Positions 8,326 to 17,729 of a stretch of 64,000 nt of DNA are shown here, one piece after another. Both the position numbers and the translations under genes were made by a program. The stretch's first letter is position 1. Each line of letters starts with the position of its first letter. Under the pieces are notes generated by a model that saw only the letters and a program-made list of their open reading frames with translations, did no database searches and was not told where the DNA came from. Source of the DNA: Solibacillus sp040274725 (GTDB taxonomy: Bacteria; Bacillota; Bacilli; Bacillales_A; Planococcaceae); the NCBI GenBank assembly GCA_040274725.1, contig JBEMAQ010000003.1, forward strand, positions 124,001-188,000, given 5' to 3'.

Positions 8326-9065
8326 AATGTTGTTTCCTCCAATAAGAGCTGCTCGATCACAGCTTGCATTGTATATGTTTTCGGTTGTACATGTGGCACA
8401 ACGCCGTATTTTGCGAGTGCAGCAGTCGTCACGTGACCAATCGATGCAATCTTCACAAAGCACCAATCGAAATCCGGTACGATGTGCTCTGCATACACTT
8501 TTACAGCAGAAGGGCTTGCAAAAATAACGATTGGCTCTGCGCTTGTTACTAAGCACCGCTCTAATTTATCAAGATGTTTTAAGCATTGCTGGGTTTCATA
8601 CACTGTCCACTCATCCGCACCTGTGCCATCATGGATCGTTGACTTGGCCATCGAGCCGCGCATAAATAACAGTCGCTCCTGTGGCTCTGCCTGAAACTCT
8701 CGCACGAACACATCGGCACTATAAATCGTCGGCATAAAATGCACAGCTAACTGTGCATTGCGTAAACCCTCTGCCGTTTTCTCACCAACCGCTGCAATTT
8801 TATGCGGCAGTTTTTCATAATCCACGTGATGGCGTATGCATTTGGCTAAAAAGCAAATGACGGCATTTTGACTCGTAAAAATCAACCAATCGTACGTCGG
8901 AAGCTGCGTGAGCCACTGCGCATCGTCGGCATTTATTTTTTCAACGGTTTCAATCAACGGAAACGACTTTGCACAGCCACCATTGTCCTCGATTAATGTG
9001 ACAATGGACTGAATAGCAGACGAGCCCGTTAAAATAACCGTTTTGCCCGCGAGCTTACTCTGCAT
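8322..9065 (-). CDS. hemD: Uroporphyrinogen-III synthase
   Basis: Closes and inverts ring D of hydroxymethylbilane to give uroporphyrinogen III. It is 247 aa, the usual size, with the weakly conserved two-domain pattern (FTSQNAVICFL near 62-72; IVIFASPSAVKVY near 175-187). This family diverges fast, so the call leans on operon context. It overlaps hemC by 11 nt upstream and hemB by 4 nt downstream, consistent with translational coupling. Confidence 0.92.
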   Translation of the reverse strand: MQSKLAGKTVILTGSSAIQSIVTLIEDNGGCAKSFPLIETVEKINADDAQWLTQLPTYDWLIFTSQNAVICFLAKCIRHHVDYEKLPHKIAAVGEKTAEGLRNAQLAVHFMPTIYSADVFVREFQAEPQERLLFMRGSMAKSTIHDGTGADEWTVYETQQCLKHLDKLERCLVTSAEPIVIFASPSAVKVYAEHIVPDFDWCFVKIASIGHVTTAALAKYGVVPHVQPKTYTMQAVIEQLLLEETTL

Positions 9066-9987
9066 CTAACTCAGCCTTTACGCGCTGAATTAAGTCGAAT
9101 GCTCCTTGCTCTGTCAGCTTCGTCGCAACCGCTTTACCTACCGCGTCCGCATCTGTGCCTGTTACTGTTTCTTTATACGTCACAGAAGCGTCCGGTGCTG
9201 CCACTAAGCCTGTTAATGTAATTTCTTCCCCATCAACGGTCGCAAAGCCTGCGATTGGCACCTGACAGCCGCCGTCCATTGCTGCTAAAAACGAGCGCTC
9301 TGCATGTGCAGAAGTCCACGTTGCCTCGTGCGTTAATTTCGCAAGCTCACGAAGTAATTCCGCGTCATCCGCGCGGCACTCAATACCAAGTGAACCTTGT
9401 GCAACGGCTGGTAAACAAATATCAGTCTCAAGATACTCTGTGACAACCTCATCACTCCAGCCAAGACGCTTTAAGCCTGCTGCTGCTAAAATAATCGCAT
9501 CATAATCTTCTGTTTCAAGCTTATTCAGACGTGTATCTACGTTCCCGCGAATCCATTTAATCTCTAAGTCTGGACGCACGGCAAGTAGCTGTGCTGAACG
9601 ACGTAGTGAACTCGTGCCAACAACTGCACCTTGTGGTAGGTCCGCAAACTTCACATGTCCTTTTGAAATAAACGCATCACGCGCATCCTCACGGGGTGGG
9701 ATACAACCGATTACTAAGCCTTCAGGAAGCACTGCTGGCATATCCTTCATCGAATGCACCGCAAAATCGATTTCTTTGTCGTAAAGTGCCTGCTCGATTT
9801 CTTTTACGAATAAGCCTTTACCGCCAACTTTCGATAACTGCACATCTAAAATACGGTCACCCTTTGTCACGATTTCCTTAATTTCAAAGTCAAACGGCAC
9901 ACCTGCTGCCTTTAATTCATTAATAAACCAGTTCGTTTGCGTTAACGCTAATTTACTTTTACGTGAACCAACAATAATTTTTCTCAA
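9055..9987 (-). CDS. hemC: Porphobilinogen deaminase (hydroxymethylbilane synthase)
   Basis: Polymerises four porphobilinogens into hydroxymethylbilane on a dipyrromethane cofactor. It is 310 aa, full length. The cofactor cysteine is in DGGCQVPIAGFA (about 240-245). The N-terminal KLALTQTNW and the catalytic aspartate region HSMKDMP are conserved. The start is a TTG preceded by GGAG. It follows hemX by 18 nt. Confidence 0.96.
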   Translation of the reverse strand: MRKIIVGSRKSKLALTQTNWFINELKAAGVPFDFEIKEIVTKGDRILDVQLSKVGGKGLFVKEIEQALYDKEIDFAVHSMKDMPAVLPEGLVIGCIPPREDARDAFISKGHVKFADLPQGAVVGTSSLRRSAQLLAVRPDLEIKWIRGNVDTRLNKLETEDYDAIILAAAGLKRLGWSDEVVTEYLETDICLPAVAQGSLGIECRADDAELLRELAKLTHEATWTSAHAERSFLAAMDGGCQVPIAGFATVDGEEITLTGLVAAPDASVTYKETVTGTDADAVGKAVATKLTEQGAFDLIQRVKAELDAE

Positions 9988-10005
9988 AACTCTCCGACCT
10001 TTCCG

Positions 10006-10833
10006 TTATATCCATAGATGAAAATCTGATAATCTACTGCCGAGGAAGAAGTTGATAACGATGAGTAAAAACATATAAATTTGCACATAAGCAAATGCCG
10101 TCCCAACTAAAATTCCGTTACGGTGTAAAATTAAAATAACTAAATACATCACTGCGACAATAAAGGAGCCGATAATTTTAATATCAAATACCGATAAGCC
10201 CTCTAACGTCATTAATCCCCATTCGAGCCCTAAAATTAAACTAATAATTAAAAGTGGCACGCCTAAAAGTACGGAATTGCTCATCCAATTGCTCATTTGC
10301 TGCAAGTTCGGTAAGCGCGACCATAAGTTATTAAATTTCTTTTGTTTTAAAATCCGATACAAAATTAAGTATAACACCGAAAACACAAAAGATACCGAAA
10401 ACGCTACGTATGAAAGCATGGCAAAACTAATATGTATGACAAGCATTTCGGATACGAGCGAATCGACAACAATTTGACTCTCTTCTACCGGTGCAAATAA
10501 GTAAATCGTTAAAAATACAAAGCTCAATATATTGACAAAAAACACCGGTAAGTCAACACGTGCTATACAGTGCAATACAATCGAAATCGTCGTTAAAAGC
10601 CACGCATAAAAATACACACCTTCAAATAACGACAAGATAGGGAATCGCCTTGTTTCAATCATAAAAATGATGAAAAATACGGTTTGCAATACCCATACAA
10701 TCGACACGAGCCAAAACGCCATACGCCTTGCTCGCACATTTTTATAAAGATAATCGACAAAATACAATACGAGACTGAGCGCATACAAAATAACCATGAG
10801 CTCATATAAACTTTTCATGACGACATCTGTCAT
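10006..10833 (-). CDS. hemX: HemX, cytochrome c assembly-like membrane protein
   Basis: 275 aa with about eight hydrophobic segments, of the CcsA/HemX family of integral membrane proteins. In B. subtilis HemX lowers the amount of HemA (glutamyl-tRNA reductase). The ATG at 10833 is preceded by AAGAAGGG with a 6-nt gap; an in-frame TTG at 10839 is too close to that site. In B. subtilis hemA and hemX are adjacent in one operon. Here an ~835-bp repeat-filled gap precedes hemX, so hemX-C-D-B-L may need a promoter of its own. Confidence 0.9.
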   Translation of the reverse strand: MTDVVMKSLYELMVILYALSLVLYFVDYLYKNVRARRMAFWLVSIVWVLQTVFFIIFMIETRRFPILSLFEGVYFYAWLLTTISIVLHCIARVDLPVFFVNILSFVFLTIYLFAPVEESQIVVDSLVSEMLVIHISFAMLSYVAFSVSFVFSVLYLILYRILKQKKFNNLWSRLPNLQQMSNWMSNSVLLGVPLLIISLILGLEWGLMTLEGLSVFDIKIIGSFIVAVMYLVILILHRNGILVGTAFAYVQIYMFLLIVINFFLGSRLSDFHLWI

Positions 10834-10974
10834 GGGCAACCCTTCTTTTTAGCTGTTTATTTCACTAACTTAAAGCGAAAAAAAGCGCCTTCAGTATCTA
10901 TAATTTTACCACATAGATACATGAAAACGCTGATGTTTATTTTATATGGTTACGAAATTTTACATTTCACTCAA

Positions 10975-11668
10975 ATTGAGCAAAAACACTTTAAATATTT
11001 GATTGGTTTTATTATGCAGGAGTTGATTTCCGCTACAGGAGACCGACATGATGTCGGTCACAAATGCGTTGTCGCACGATGCGACGGTTTTAGCATTTGT
11101 TCATTTTATTCCGCGGGCACGGCTCCAACTATTTCTTTTGCTGCCATACGGCGCAGCAAAAGAAAGGATTTTCCGCGCGTGCTGTTCCCGCAGGAGTCGC
11201 CCCTTCCGCTCCAATCAACTACGTATTCGTCAAGGTTTTGCTTTTTAATTAAACTATTAAAAGATAGAACTACGAATAAAATTTTTGCTTTAGATAAAAA
11301 GGCAAACTGCATAAAAAAGCAATGCAGTTATTTCTCCTTATAATAAAATGTAACCTTTCTACTGTAGCGATTCCGTCAAGAAAAAAGCTCGTTTTGTAGA
11401 CTTTATTAACAACACTCAATTTTTAAATGTAGCGTTGCACTTTATAGAAAGTACAATAAAGGCTACATCATGTTTTAGCCAGTTGATTGGAGTGCAGGGC
11501 GGGCGACTCCTTGGGGAAAGAGCGTGCACGGAAAATCCAATGGTTCCGGCCTGTGCCGGAACCATTTAGTTGGAGTCACGCCCCCAGGAAAGCGCCCGAC
11601 TGGAACGGAAATCAGCCTTTATGAAAGAGCTACCAATTATTTAAAGGGAATTTACTCATTGTAAAATT
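10975..11668. repeat. Composite inverted-repeat element, copy 1
   Basis: This ~690-bp intergenic element between hemA and hemX matches the one at 19447-20140 along its whole length. It has a left arm (about 10975-11240), a middle of ~230 bp and a right arm (about 11480-11660). The right arm is approximately the reverse complement of the left; shared arm motifs are TTGATTTCCG, GGATTTTCCG, AGGAGTCGCC and CTCCAATCAAC. Open frames inside are compositionally odd and lack ribosome sites, so it appears non-coding. No transposase is present. A twin-hairpin module is inserted in the left arm. Confidence 0.85.
11041..11100 (+). repeat. Twin-hairpin module, copy 1 (in composite repeat 1)
   Basis: Hairpin 1 is GACCGACATGATGTCGGTC at 11041-11059. 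Hairpin 2 has an outer stem ACAAATGC (11060-11067) / GCATTTGT (11093-11100) enclosing an inner hairpin GTCGCACGATGCGAC (11071-11085), followed by GGTTTTA. The composite arm without the insert (at 19.5 kb) reads directly through this position, so the 60 bp look like an insertion. Related modules are at 19990-20047 and 44491-44544. Confidence 0.75.
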
Positions 11669-13021
11669 TTATAAAGAAAAACCTGGCTTCGCTTCAATTG
11701 TATGTGTGACCTGTTGTTCTTGCTTTGGCTTTTGTAAAGCGACCTCTTGTTGGACAGCCTCTTCAATGCCAAAAATTTGTTGGAACAATGCAAGTTGCTC
11801 ATTCGCGTTTTGTGAATTCGCTAGTTCCTTCGCCTGTAAAATCGGCTCTTTTAGTAACTGATTAATAATCGATTTCGTATGCTTATTTAAAATTTTGCGC
11901 TCACGCTCTGTTAAATCAGGCATTTTATTTTCGATGCTGAGCATTGTTTCTTCTTGAATCGCACTTGCCTTTTTACGAAGTGCTGAAATAACCGGCACAA
12001 CACCAAGTGTCTTAAACCAATCTTTAAACTGCGTCACCTCTACTTGAATCATATCGACAATTTGACTCGCCGCGCGCTCGCGTTCTGCTAAGTTTGCCTG
12101 CACGATGCCTTGTAAGTCGTCAATATCGTAAAGGAAGACATTTGGTAAGTCACCAATTTTCGGATCTAAGTCACGTGGTACTGCAATGTCGACCATAAAT
12201 AATGGATCAGCTTTACGTAATTTTGCTACATGCTTCATTAAATTGTAATCAATGACGTAATCTGTCGCACCTGTTGAGCTTATTAAAATATCTGCTTCAA
12301 GTAATGTGCATTGTAGCTCGTCCATTGACTTGGCATCGCCTTCAAATTTTGACGCTAAGTTTTGGGCTTTTTCAAATGTACGGTTAATTACGGTTACTTT
12401 GCCTACACCGTTCCCATAAAGATTTTGAATGGCTAACTCACCCATTTTACCAGCACCTAAAATGGCGACGTGCTTGTTTTGTAATGAGCCGAAAATCTTT
12501 TTCGCTAACTCCACCGCTGCATACGAAACAGACACCGCATTTTCACCAATGGCTGTTTCACTATGAGCACGCTTTGCGAATGTCACCGCTTGCTTAAATA
12601 GCTGATTGTACACCGTACCTGTTGTACCAAGCTCTTGCCCTTGTAAGAAGCTTTTTTTCACTTGGCCTAAAATTTGTGTTTCTCCTAACACCATGGAGTC
12701 AATCCCTGCTGTTACTTTGAAGAGATGGTTTAGTGATGCATCGTCCTCACGAATAAAGAGATGCGCATCAAACTGCTCCATCGGGATATCAAACCAATCA
12801 GCTAAAAACTTTTTAATATAGTAGCGACCTGTATGTACTTGGTCAACTACTGCATAAATTTCTGTACGGTTACATGTCGATACAATTACGTTTTCTAATA
12901 TACTTTTCTGCTGTTGTAGCGCTGTCATTGCATTCGGTAAATCGCTTTCAACAAATGATAGCTTTTCACGAATTTCAACGGGCGCTGTTTTATAATTCAA
13001 GCCTACGACTAATGTATGCAT
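11669..13021 (-). CDS. hemA: Glutamyl-tRNA reductase
   Basis: NADPH-dependent reduction of Glu-tRNA to glutamate-1-semialdehyde, the first step of C5 haem synthesis. It is 450 aa from ATG 13021 (MHTLVVGLNYKTAPVEIREK); an upstream in-frame GTG sits inside the ribosome site. The catalytic cysteine is in VSTCNRTEIYAV (about residue 50), the dinucleotide site is GAGKMGELA, and the C-terminal dimerisation helix is present. A PerR-type palindrome lies ~105 bp upstream. The downstream hemX is separated by a composite repeat, unlike in B. subtilis. Confidence 0.97.
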   Translation of the reverse strand: MHTLVVGLNYKTAPVEIREKLSFVESDLPNAMTALQQQKSILENVIVSTCNRTEIYAVVDQVHTGRYYIKKFLADWFDIPMEQFDAHLFIREDDASLNHLFKVTAGIDSMVLGETQILGQVKKSFLQGQELGTTGTVYNQLFKQAVTFAKRAHSETAIGENAVSVSYAAVELAKKIFGSLQNKHVAILGAGKMGELAIQNLYGNGVGKVTVINRTFEKAQNLASKFEGDAKSMDELQCTLLEADILISSTGATDYVIDYNLMKHVAKLRKADPLFMVDIAVPRDLDPKIGDLPNVFLYDIDDLQGIVQANLAERERAASQIVDMIQVEVTQFKDWFKTLGVVPVISALRKKASAIQEETMLSIENKMPDLTERERKILNKHTKSIINQLLKEPILQAKELANSQNANEQLALFQQIFGIEEAVQQEVALQKPKQEQQVTHTIEAKPGFSL

Positions 13022-13126
13022 GAACCCCCACACCTCACACGTTCTAAATTCATAATTTATACTTTAACATAAATATAGCACAATTCGGGCTGCCTTTGTG
13101 AACATGCTATGACGAACATTTTTATT

Positions 13127-13141
13127 TTAGAATTATTCTAA
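13127..13141. promoter_or_regulatory. PerR-like 7-1-7 palindrome upstream of hemA
   Basis: TTAGAATTATTCTAA is a perfect 7-1-7 inverted repeat. It differs from the PerR consensus TTATAATNATTATAA at one symmetric pair only. The B. subtilis hemA operon is a known PerR target, so the site fits. A possible hemA promoter (TTGTGC, 16-bp spacer, TATAAA) lies between it and the gene. Fur-family paralogues use similar boxes, so the exact regulator is inferred. Confidence 0.55.
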
Positions 13142-13198
13142 AGTAAGTTTAACAAAGTTCATTCAAGATTTCAATGGATGTTTCTCATAAATACAAAA

Positions 13199-13234
13199 AT
13201 ACCCAATGATGTAAAAACATCACTGGGCGTGTTT
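13199..13234 (-). terminator. Terminator of the SLH/vWA operon
   Basis: GCCCAGTGATGT / ACATCATTGGGT forms a stem with a TTTT loop just past the stop of the 986-aa gene, followed by T residues on the minus strand. Confidence 0.75.
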
Positions 13235-13235
13235 T

Positions 13236-16196
13236 TTAAATATCGACTGATTTCGAAGCGATTAACTGACCATCTTCGTCATATGCTTCAAATTCGACAT
13301 TGCTATAAAGACTAAATGGTTTAAATTCTGTTACATAGCGCGTTAAGCGATAAATCGTTCCTCCGCGATGCTGCAGATCGTATGTGACACTACCACCTGA
13401 TGATGTAAAGATGACTGATACGGCCGTTACATCCGGACAGTTTGTATTGACACGTGCATCTAGTACAATATTTTTACTCGTAATATGCACTTTTGATTCT
13501 GTAAATAGCATATCGCCGCTTGCACAGCTATTTGCTGCAGGTGGGTCCTCACATAAAATCGCGTTAATAATCGTTTCATATGCACCGTGTAAGTGGTGAA
13601 CCGTCTCGATATTATTGTACGAACCACCCGTGCCTTCTGCTAACTCACGTAGTAATGCTTCGTTAATATCGTTATACTTCCCAACCGCTACTGTATGGAT
13701 TTTAACACCCTTTTTCTGTGCCTTTTCAATCACTTGCTTTACCTTTGAGCTTGATGCCTTACCGTCCGTTACAAGAACGATGGCTTTTTCGGCAAATTGG
13801 TTATTTGACAGCTTATTTAACGCCACATCTAATGCTTCTGCTGTACGTGTACCGTTACCATCAAATTGATATTTCAGTAGACCATCAGTAGTGCCGACTG
13901 TTTGTGCCGCGCCTTCCATTTCAAAATAAGATTTTGTATTGTAATGATACACAATATTCTTATCTTGCTCGAGCTGACGAATTAATGCTTTCGTTTTTTC
14001 TGCTACATAGTTATTTTTATCATGCTTACGAACAGAAGCTGAATGGTCGACAACAAAGGCAATCTCTGCCTCACGCGCACAGGAATTTTCAGGGAAACGC
14101 GGATTTGTGAAAATCGTTTCTGTCGCTGTCACGCCGTCTAATGTTTGCAATGCCTTGTCAAAGCGTAAATCTTTTTCAATAATTTTGGCCGTCACCTTCG
14201 ACTCGCCATATACAATATCATCAAAATAAACAACCGCTGAACCGGCTGAACCTGTCGCTTTATTGTAATTCACTGTATTTGTATCGAATTTAGCAACCTT
14301 TGTATTGCCGTTAAAGGCTACTTCAACTTGACCTTTGTAATTTGTTAATACTTGACCACCTGGTAATACAACATTGACGATGACCTTCGTATAACGGTCT
14401 AATCCATCTGGACGCTGCGCTAACTCTTGCCCTTTTAGTAGGACCTTAATTTTAGACTGTGCGCCTTCTAGCTTACCAATTTCTTGGCTAAATGCTTTTT
14501 GCAAATTGCCTTTATCTAATTGACCTAATTTATCGTACGATGTTTTAATAATTGTAATACTTCCCTCATGTGCAAGCGTTACATCATCCGCCTTCGGTAA
14601 TAAACGAATTAAGTAGACAATTGCTTTATAAAGGAATGAATCGCCACCTGTTACATCCGCAAACTCAGCTAAAAACTCTTTGCTTAAGTTATCCGCTAAA
14701 ATGTCATAAACAGGTACACCATCTGAATTGATCGAGTACAGCACGCGTACTAAACCTAAATCCGCCGAGCCATTGCCGTTAATTCCACGGTCTAAAATTT
14801 GCTCGAATAGCCAATTTGAAATTTCCTGACCACCGAATTTTAATACCGCTCCGTCGTAGAATGTCGTCGTTAAATCAACACGGCCCTGTTTTAGCTTACC
14901 ATTTACATCTGTATACACTTCGAACTTTGTACCTTCGAACGTTTTTTCATCTAAATCCGGCATTTCTGTAATTTCGATTTCTGTATTTGGTGTTGCACCC
15001 TGCGTATTCGTTGTTTCAGGAATCGATACTTCTGGTAATGCTGGCGTTGGCGTTGGTGCAGGCTCTACACCACCACCATTAAAGTCTACTTGCTCTGGAT
15101 CCATTACCTCATACGTAATGCGCAGTTCCGCTTGTGGTACATAACGCAGTGCCACCTCAATCATGCGGTCCTCATATGTGTAATACTCTTCTACATCATC
15201 TTTATTAATCAGCTCTAATTCAATCGTATCCTTCACCGATTTCGTTAGACGTGGTGCTGTTACATACATGCTCAGCTCTGGGCCATCTGATGCAATATAA
15301 CGCACGGCCTTTTCATTCGGGTTGCTTGTCGTTCTAAATGTCGCCCCCGATTTTGATGTTACTTTGAACTCTAAAGACTCATCATACGGAATATCATTGC
15401 CGTAGCTATCACGTAATTTAATCGTGACTAACGCTTGATCAATGCCGTTTGCAATAATATCTTCTTTTGACACTTTAATACTTTCAATCGCCTGATAAAC
15501 ACTTGGACGATCTAATTTATCATTCGTATTTTTGCCTGGTGTTGTTGTTAATTCCACTGTACTTTCCGAGCTAACAAAGCCCGTTGGTAATGTAATTTCA
15601 CTATCATCTTTACCGCTTGCCGGCGCATCTAGTCCGTCAATCGCAACACTACCCTTTTGTGCAGCGCGGTACATAAATACAACTAAATCGCCACGCGTAA
15701 TATTGCGCTGTGGTGCATAGTCCTCATACGTGCGCTTACCTGTCGTCCCTTTTGTAATTTCTTGCATGTATAAATACTGAACCGCTTGCTTTTCAGATAA
15801 ATCAAGACCGTTCATTGCTGCATATACACGTGCAAATTGGCCACGTGAGACGTTCGCATTACGCTTGCCTGCACTTGCTGTCCCAAAAAGCGGTAAATTT
15901 AAATCTGCATAATACGCATACTGCATATCAGATGCTGCTGAAAATGAATAATTTGCATCCATTCCGGCAATCATTTGTACAAGCTCTTTCTCCATCACTA
16001 AAGCGTTTGGTGAAAAGTTCACACCGCCTGATAGCACCATATATTTATTATCTACTGCCCAATTGGCAGCCTTTGTTTTTTCACCGGTAGCTGGCATATC
16101 TTTAATTGTTGCTGCATTCGTTACAATAGGAGGTAGTACCGAAAATACAAGCAATAAAGACATGACTACAGCGAAAAGCTTTTTCATTGTCGCCAT
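13236..16196 (-). CDS. Secreted surface protein with degenerate SLH repeats and a von Willebrand A domain
   Basis: 986 aa with a signal peptide (MATMKKLFAVVMSLLLVFSV, cleavage near TNAA). Residues about 30-190 contain degenerate SLH-type repeats (GGVNFSPNALVMEKELVQMI, RTYEDYAPQRNITRGDLVVF), expected to bind cell-wall pyruvylated polymers. Beta-rich, filament-like regions follow. A vWA domain lies at about 720-900 with an intact MIDAS: DHSAS, the threonine in GNGTRTAEAL, and VTDGKAS. vWA domains bind ligands through a metal ion. ATG 16196 follows AAGGAG. It lies 11 bp after the SLH gene, in a three-gene operon. The partner ligand is unknown. Confidence 0.85.
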   Translation of the reverse strand: MATMKKLFAVVMSLLLVFSVLPPIVTNAATIKDMPATGEKTKAANWAVDNKYMVLSGGVNFSPNALVMEKELVQMIAGMDANYSFSAASDMQYAYYADLNLPLFGTASAGKRNANVSRGQFARVYAAMNGLDLSEKQAVQYLYMQEITKGTTGKRTYEDYAPQRNITRGDLVVFMYRAAQKGSVAIDGLDAPASGKDDSEITLPTGFVSSESTVELTTTPGKNTNDKLDRPSVYQAIESIKVSKEDIIANGIDQALVTIKLRDSYGNDIPYDESLEFKVTSKSGATFRTTSNPNEKAVRYIASDGPELSMYVTAPRLTKSVKDTIELELINKDDVEEYYTYEDRMIEVALRYVPQAELRITYEVMDPEQVDFNGGGVEPAPTPTPALPEVSIPETTNTQGATPNTEIEITEMPDLDEKTFEGTKFEVYTDVNGKLKQGRVDLTTTFYDGAVLKFGGQEISNWLFEQILDRGINGNGSADLGLVRVLYSINSDGVPVYDILADNLSKEFLAEFADVTGGDSFLYKAIVYLIRLLPKADDVTLAHEGSITIIKTSYDKLGQLDKGNLQKAFSQEIGKLEGAQSKIKVLLKGQELAQRPDGLDRYTKVIVNVVLPGGQVLTNYKGQVEVAFNGNTKVAKFDTNTVNYNKATGSAGSAVVYFDDIVYGESKVTAKIIEKDLRFDKALQTLDGVTATETIFTNPRFPENSCAREAEIAFVVDHSASVRKHDKNNYVAEKTKALIRQLEQDKNIVYHYNTKSYFEMEGAAQTVGTTDGLLKYQFDGNGTRTAEALDVALNKLSNNQFAEKAIVLVTDGKASSSKVKQVIEKAQKKGVKIHTVAVGKYNDINEALLRELAEGTGGSYNNIETVHHLHGAYETIINAILCEDPPAANSCASGDMLFTESKVHITSKNIVLDARVNTNCPDVTAVSVIFTSSGGSVTYDLQHRGGTIYRLTRYVTEFKPFSLYSNVEFEAYDEDGQLIASKSVDI

Positions 16197-16207
16197 CAAA
16201 TCGCTCC

Positions 16208-17653
16208 TTAATTTAAGAATAAAATGTCATCGCTAAAGCTTTGTTTTAAATCTGCCTCTAAATATTCTAAGAAGCGGTCGATAATTGCAGCAGCTTGTGC
16301 ACGTGTTAATTTATCTTTTGGCTTAAAGTTATCGCCGTCTCCTGCCATCAGTCCTAGCTCTGTCACGATATACACACCATCGCGTGCATAGTCATCAATT
16401 CTGTCATCATCTGCATAATTTGTAGAATAGTTCGGGTCTGGTGCACGTGTGTCCATCCCCAGTGCACGCACTAAAATCGCCGCTGCCTGTTGACGTGTTA
16501 AATTGCCATCTGGATTGAACGTTTCAGGTGTCGTGCCGTGAATAACCCCTTTATTAAAGGCCGTTTGTAAATAGTTATAATCTTTCTCTGTTTTACGAAC
16601 GTCTTTAAAAACGCTCGTTGTAGAGGCTTTCTTTTTTGACTCCTCTGCAAGTACGCGAAGGTCAATCGCCTTGCCGATTGCTACCGCAAAATCATAGCGC
16701 TGCATTGGCGTATTTGGTGAGAACATATTGGATGCATCTTCAAAAATACCTAAAGAATATAACTTTTCAATATTGCCCTTCGCCCAGCTTGACGAAAGAT
16801 CGCGGAACTTTGGAATGATTAAACGCTCAATGCGTGACATATAATCTTTATCTAGCTCCACTGTACCTGTTGCTTTTGGCAATTGATAGTATGAGCTTGA
16901 TAGCATATTCGCCGCGCTTACTAGCATGTAGCCACCTTCAAAGCTTGATAGTGTGGCATTATTTTTTTCGTAGTTTGTCGTACGTGATTTACGTGATGAC
17001 ACATTCGTTTTCACTGAGCCTACCTTGCCATCACCAAATGTAATCGTTTGCTCAACAATTTGTGTTTCAGAGGCGCCCCAGAAGTTTTCATAGCCTTCTG
17101 AACGACTATCCATTTCGACTAAAATTGTTTTTTCAGTATTATTACGGCCACGTCCCTCACTATACGTATACGTTTTACGCATATTCGCATTGCCCGTATA
17201 GTAATCAGACGCTGGTCGCACGTCCTTTACCGTACTTTTAGAAAGCTGATAATCATCCAGTGTATATGTAATATCACCAACCGTAATTTTTTCGGTAAAC
17301 TTTGTCACGTCCCCAATAAATGTCTTTTGACCGACACTTTCATGGTTCGTTACATTAGAAATATACGAGAAATTACGTGTTAGCTTCTCTCCCTTTGGTC
17401 CCGTAAGCGTTAACTTATATGTTTCCGTAACTTTTTTGTCATCCTCTTTAATCGTTACATTAATATCTTTATTTGACCCTGTAAATTTAATCGGCTGACC
17501 TGTAATGAATACATACTCTTCATATGTATTTTCATTTTTCACACCGCCCGTATAGTCCACAACTTCCGCTGAGGATTTGTCAGGTGCTAACATACACACC
17601 GTGAAAAGAAGTGCCGTGCTCGCTGCAACGCGTAGCTTTTTTACATACTTCAC
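16208..17653 (-). CDS. Secreted protein with three C-terminal SLH domains
   Basis: 481 aa from a GTG start (17653) behind GAGGGA; a TTG at 17680 is less well placed. The N-terminal signal peptide is VKYVKKLRVAASTALLFTVC. A Thr/Tyr/Lys-rich region (about 30-270) has no recognised fold. Three SLH domains cover about 275-480 (FRDLSSSWAKGNIEKLYSLG; FNPDGNLTRQQAAAILVRAL; FKPKDKLTRAQAAAIIDRFL). SLH domains anchor proteins non-covalently to wall polysaccharide. It is the middle gene of the extracellular operon. Confidence 0.85.
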   Translation of the reverse strand: MKYVKKLRVAASTALLFTVCMLAPDKSSAEVVDYTGGVKNENTYEEYVFITGQPIKFTGSNKDINVTIKEDDKKVTETYKLTLTGPKGEKLTRNFSYISNVTNHESVGQKTFIGDVTKFTEKITVGDITYTLDDYQLSKSTVKDVRPASDYYTGNANMRKTYTYSEGRGRNNTEKTILVEMDSRSEGYENFWGASETQIVEQTITFGDGKVGSVKTNVSSRKSRTTNYEKNNATLSSFEGGYMLVSAANMLSSSYYQLPKATGTVELDKDYMSRIERLIIPKFRDLSSSWAKGNIEKLYSLGIFEDASNMFSPNTPMQRYDFAVAIGKAIDLRVLAEESKKKASTTSVFKDVRKTEKDYNYLQTAFNKGVIHGTTPETFNPDGNLTRQQAAAILVRALGMDTRAPDPNYSTNYADDDRIDDYARDGVYIVTELGLMAGDGDNFKPKDKLTRAQAAAIIDRFLEYLEADLKQSFSDDILFLN

Positions 17654-17729
17654 GTAATGTCGTCCCTCATTTCCTATCAAATTCCTTTATAAGGAGAGGC
17701 ATACAGAAACTCTACATGCCACTGCTCTA

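Noticed and set aside
11041..11100. CRISPR-like interpretation of the palindromic hairpins
   Set aside because: The hairpins are not regularly spaced repeats with unique spacers, occur singly within larger repeats, and no cas genes are present.
10921..11343. 140-codon open frame in composite repeat 1
   Set aside because: It runs through the repeat arm, has no ribosome site, and its residues simply read through the hairpins. The same arm in copy 2 is interrupted by stops and shifts. It is an artefact of a non-coding repeat.
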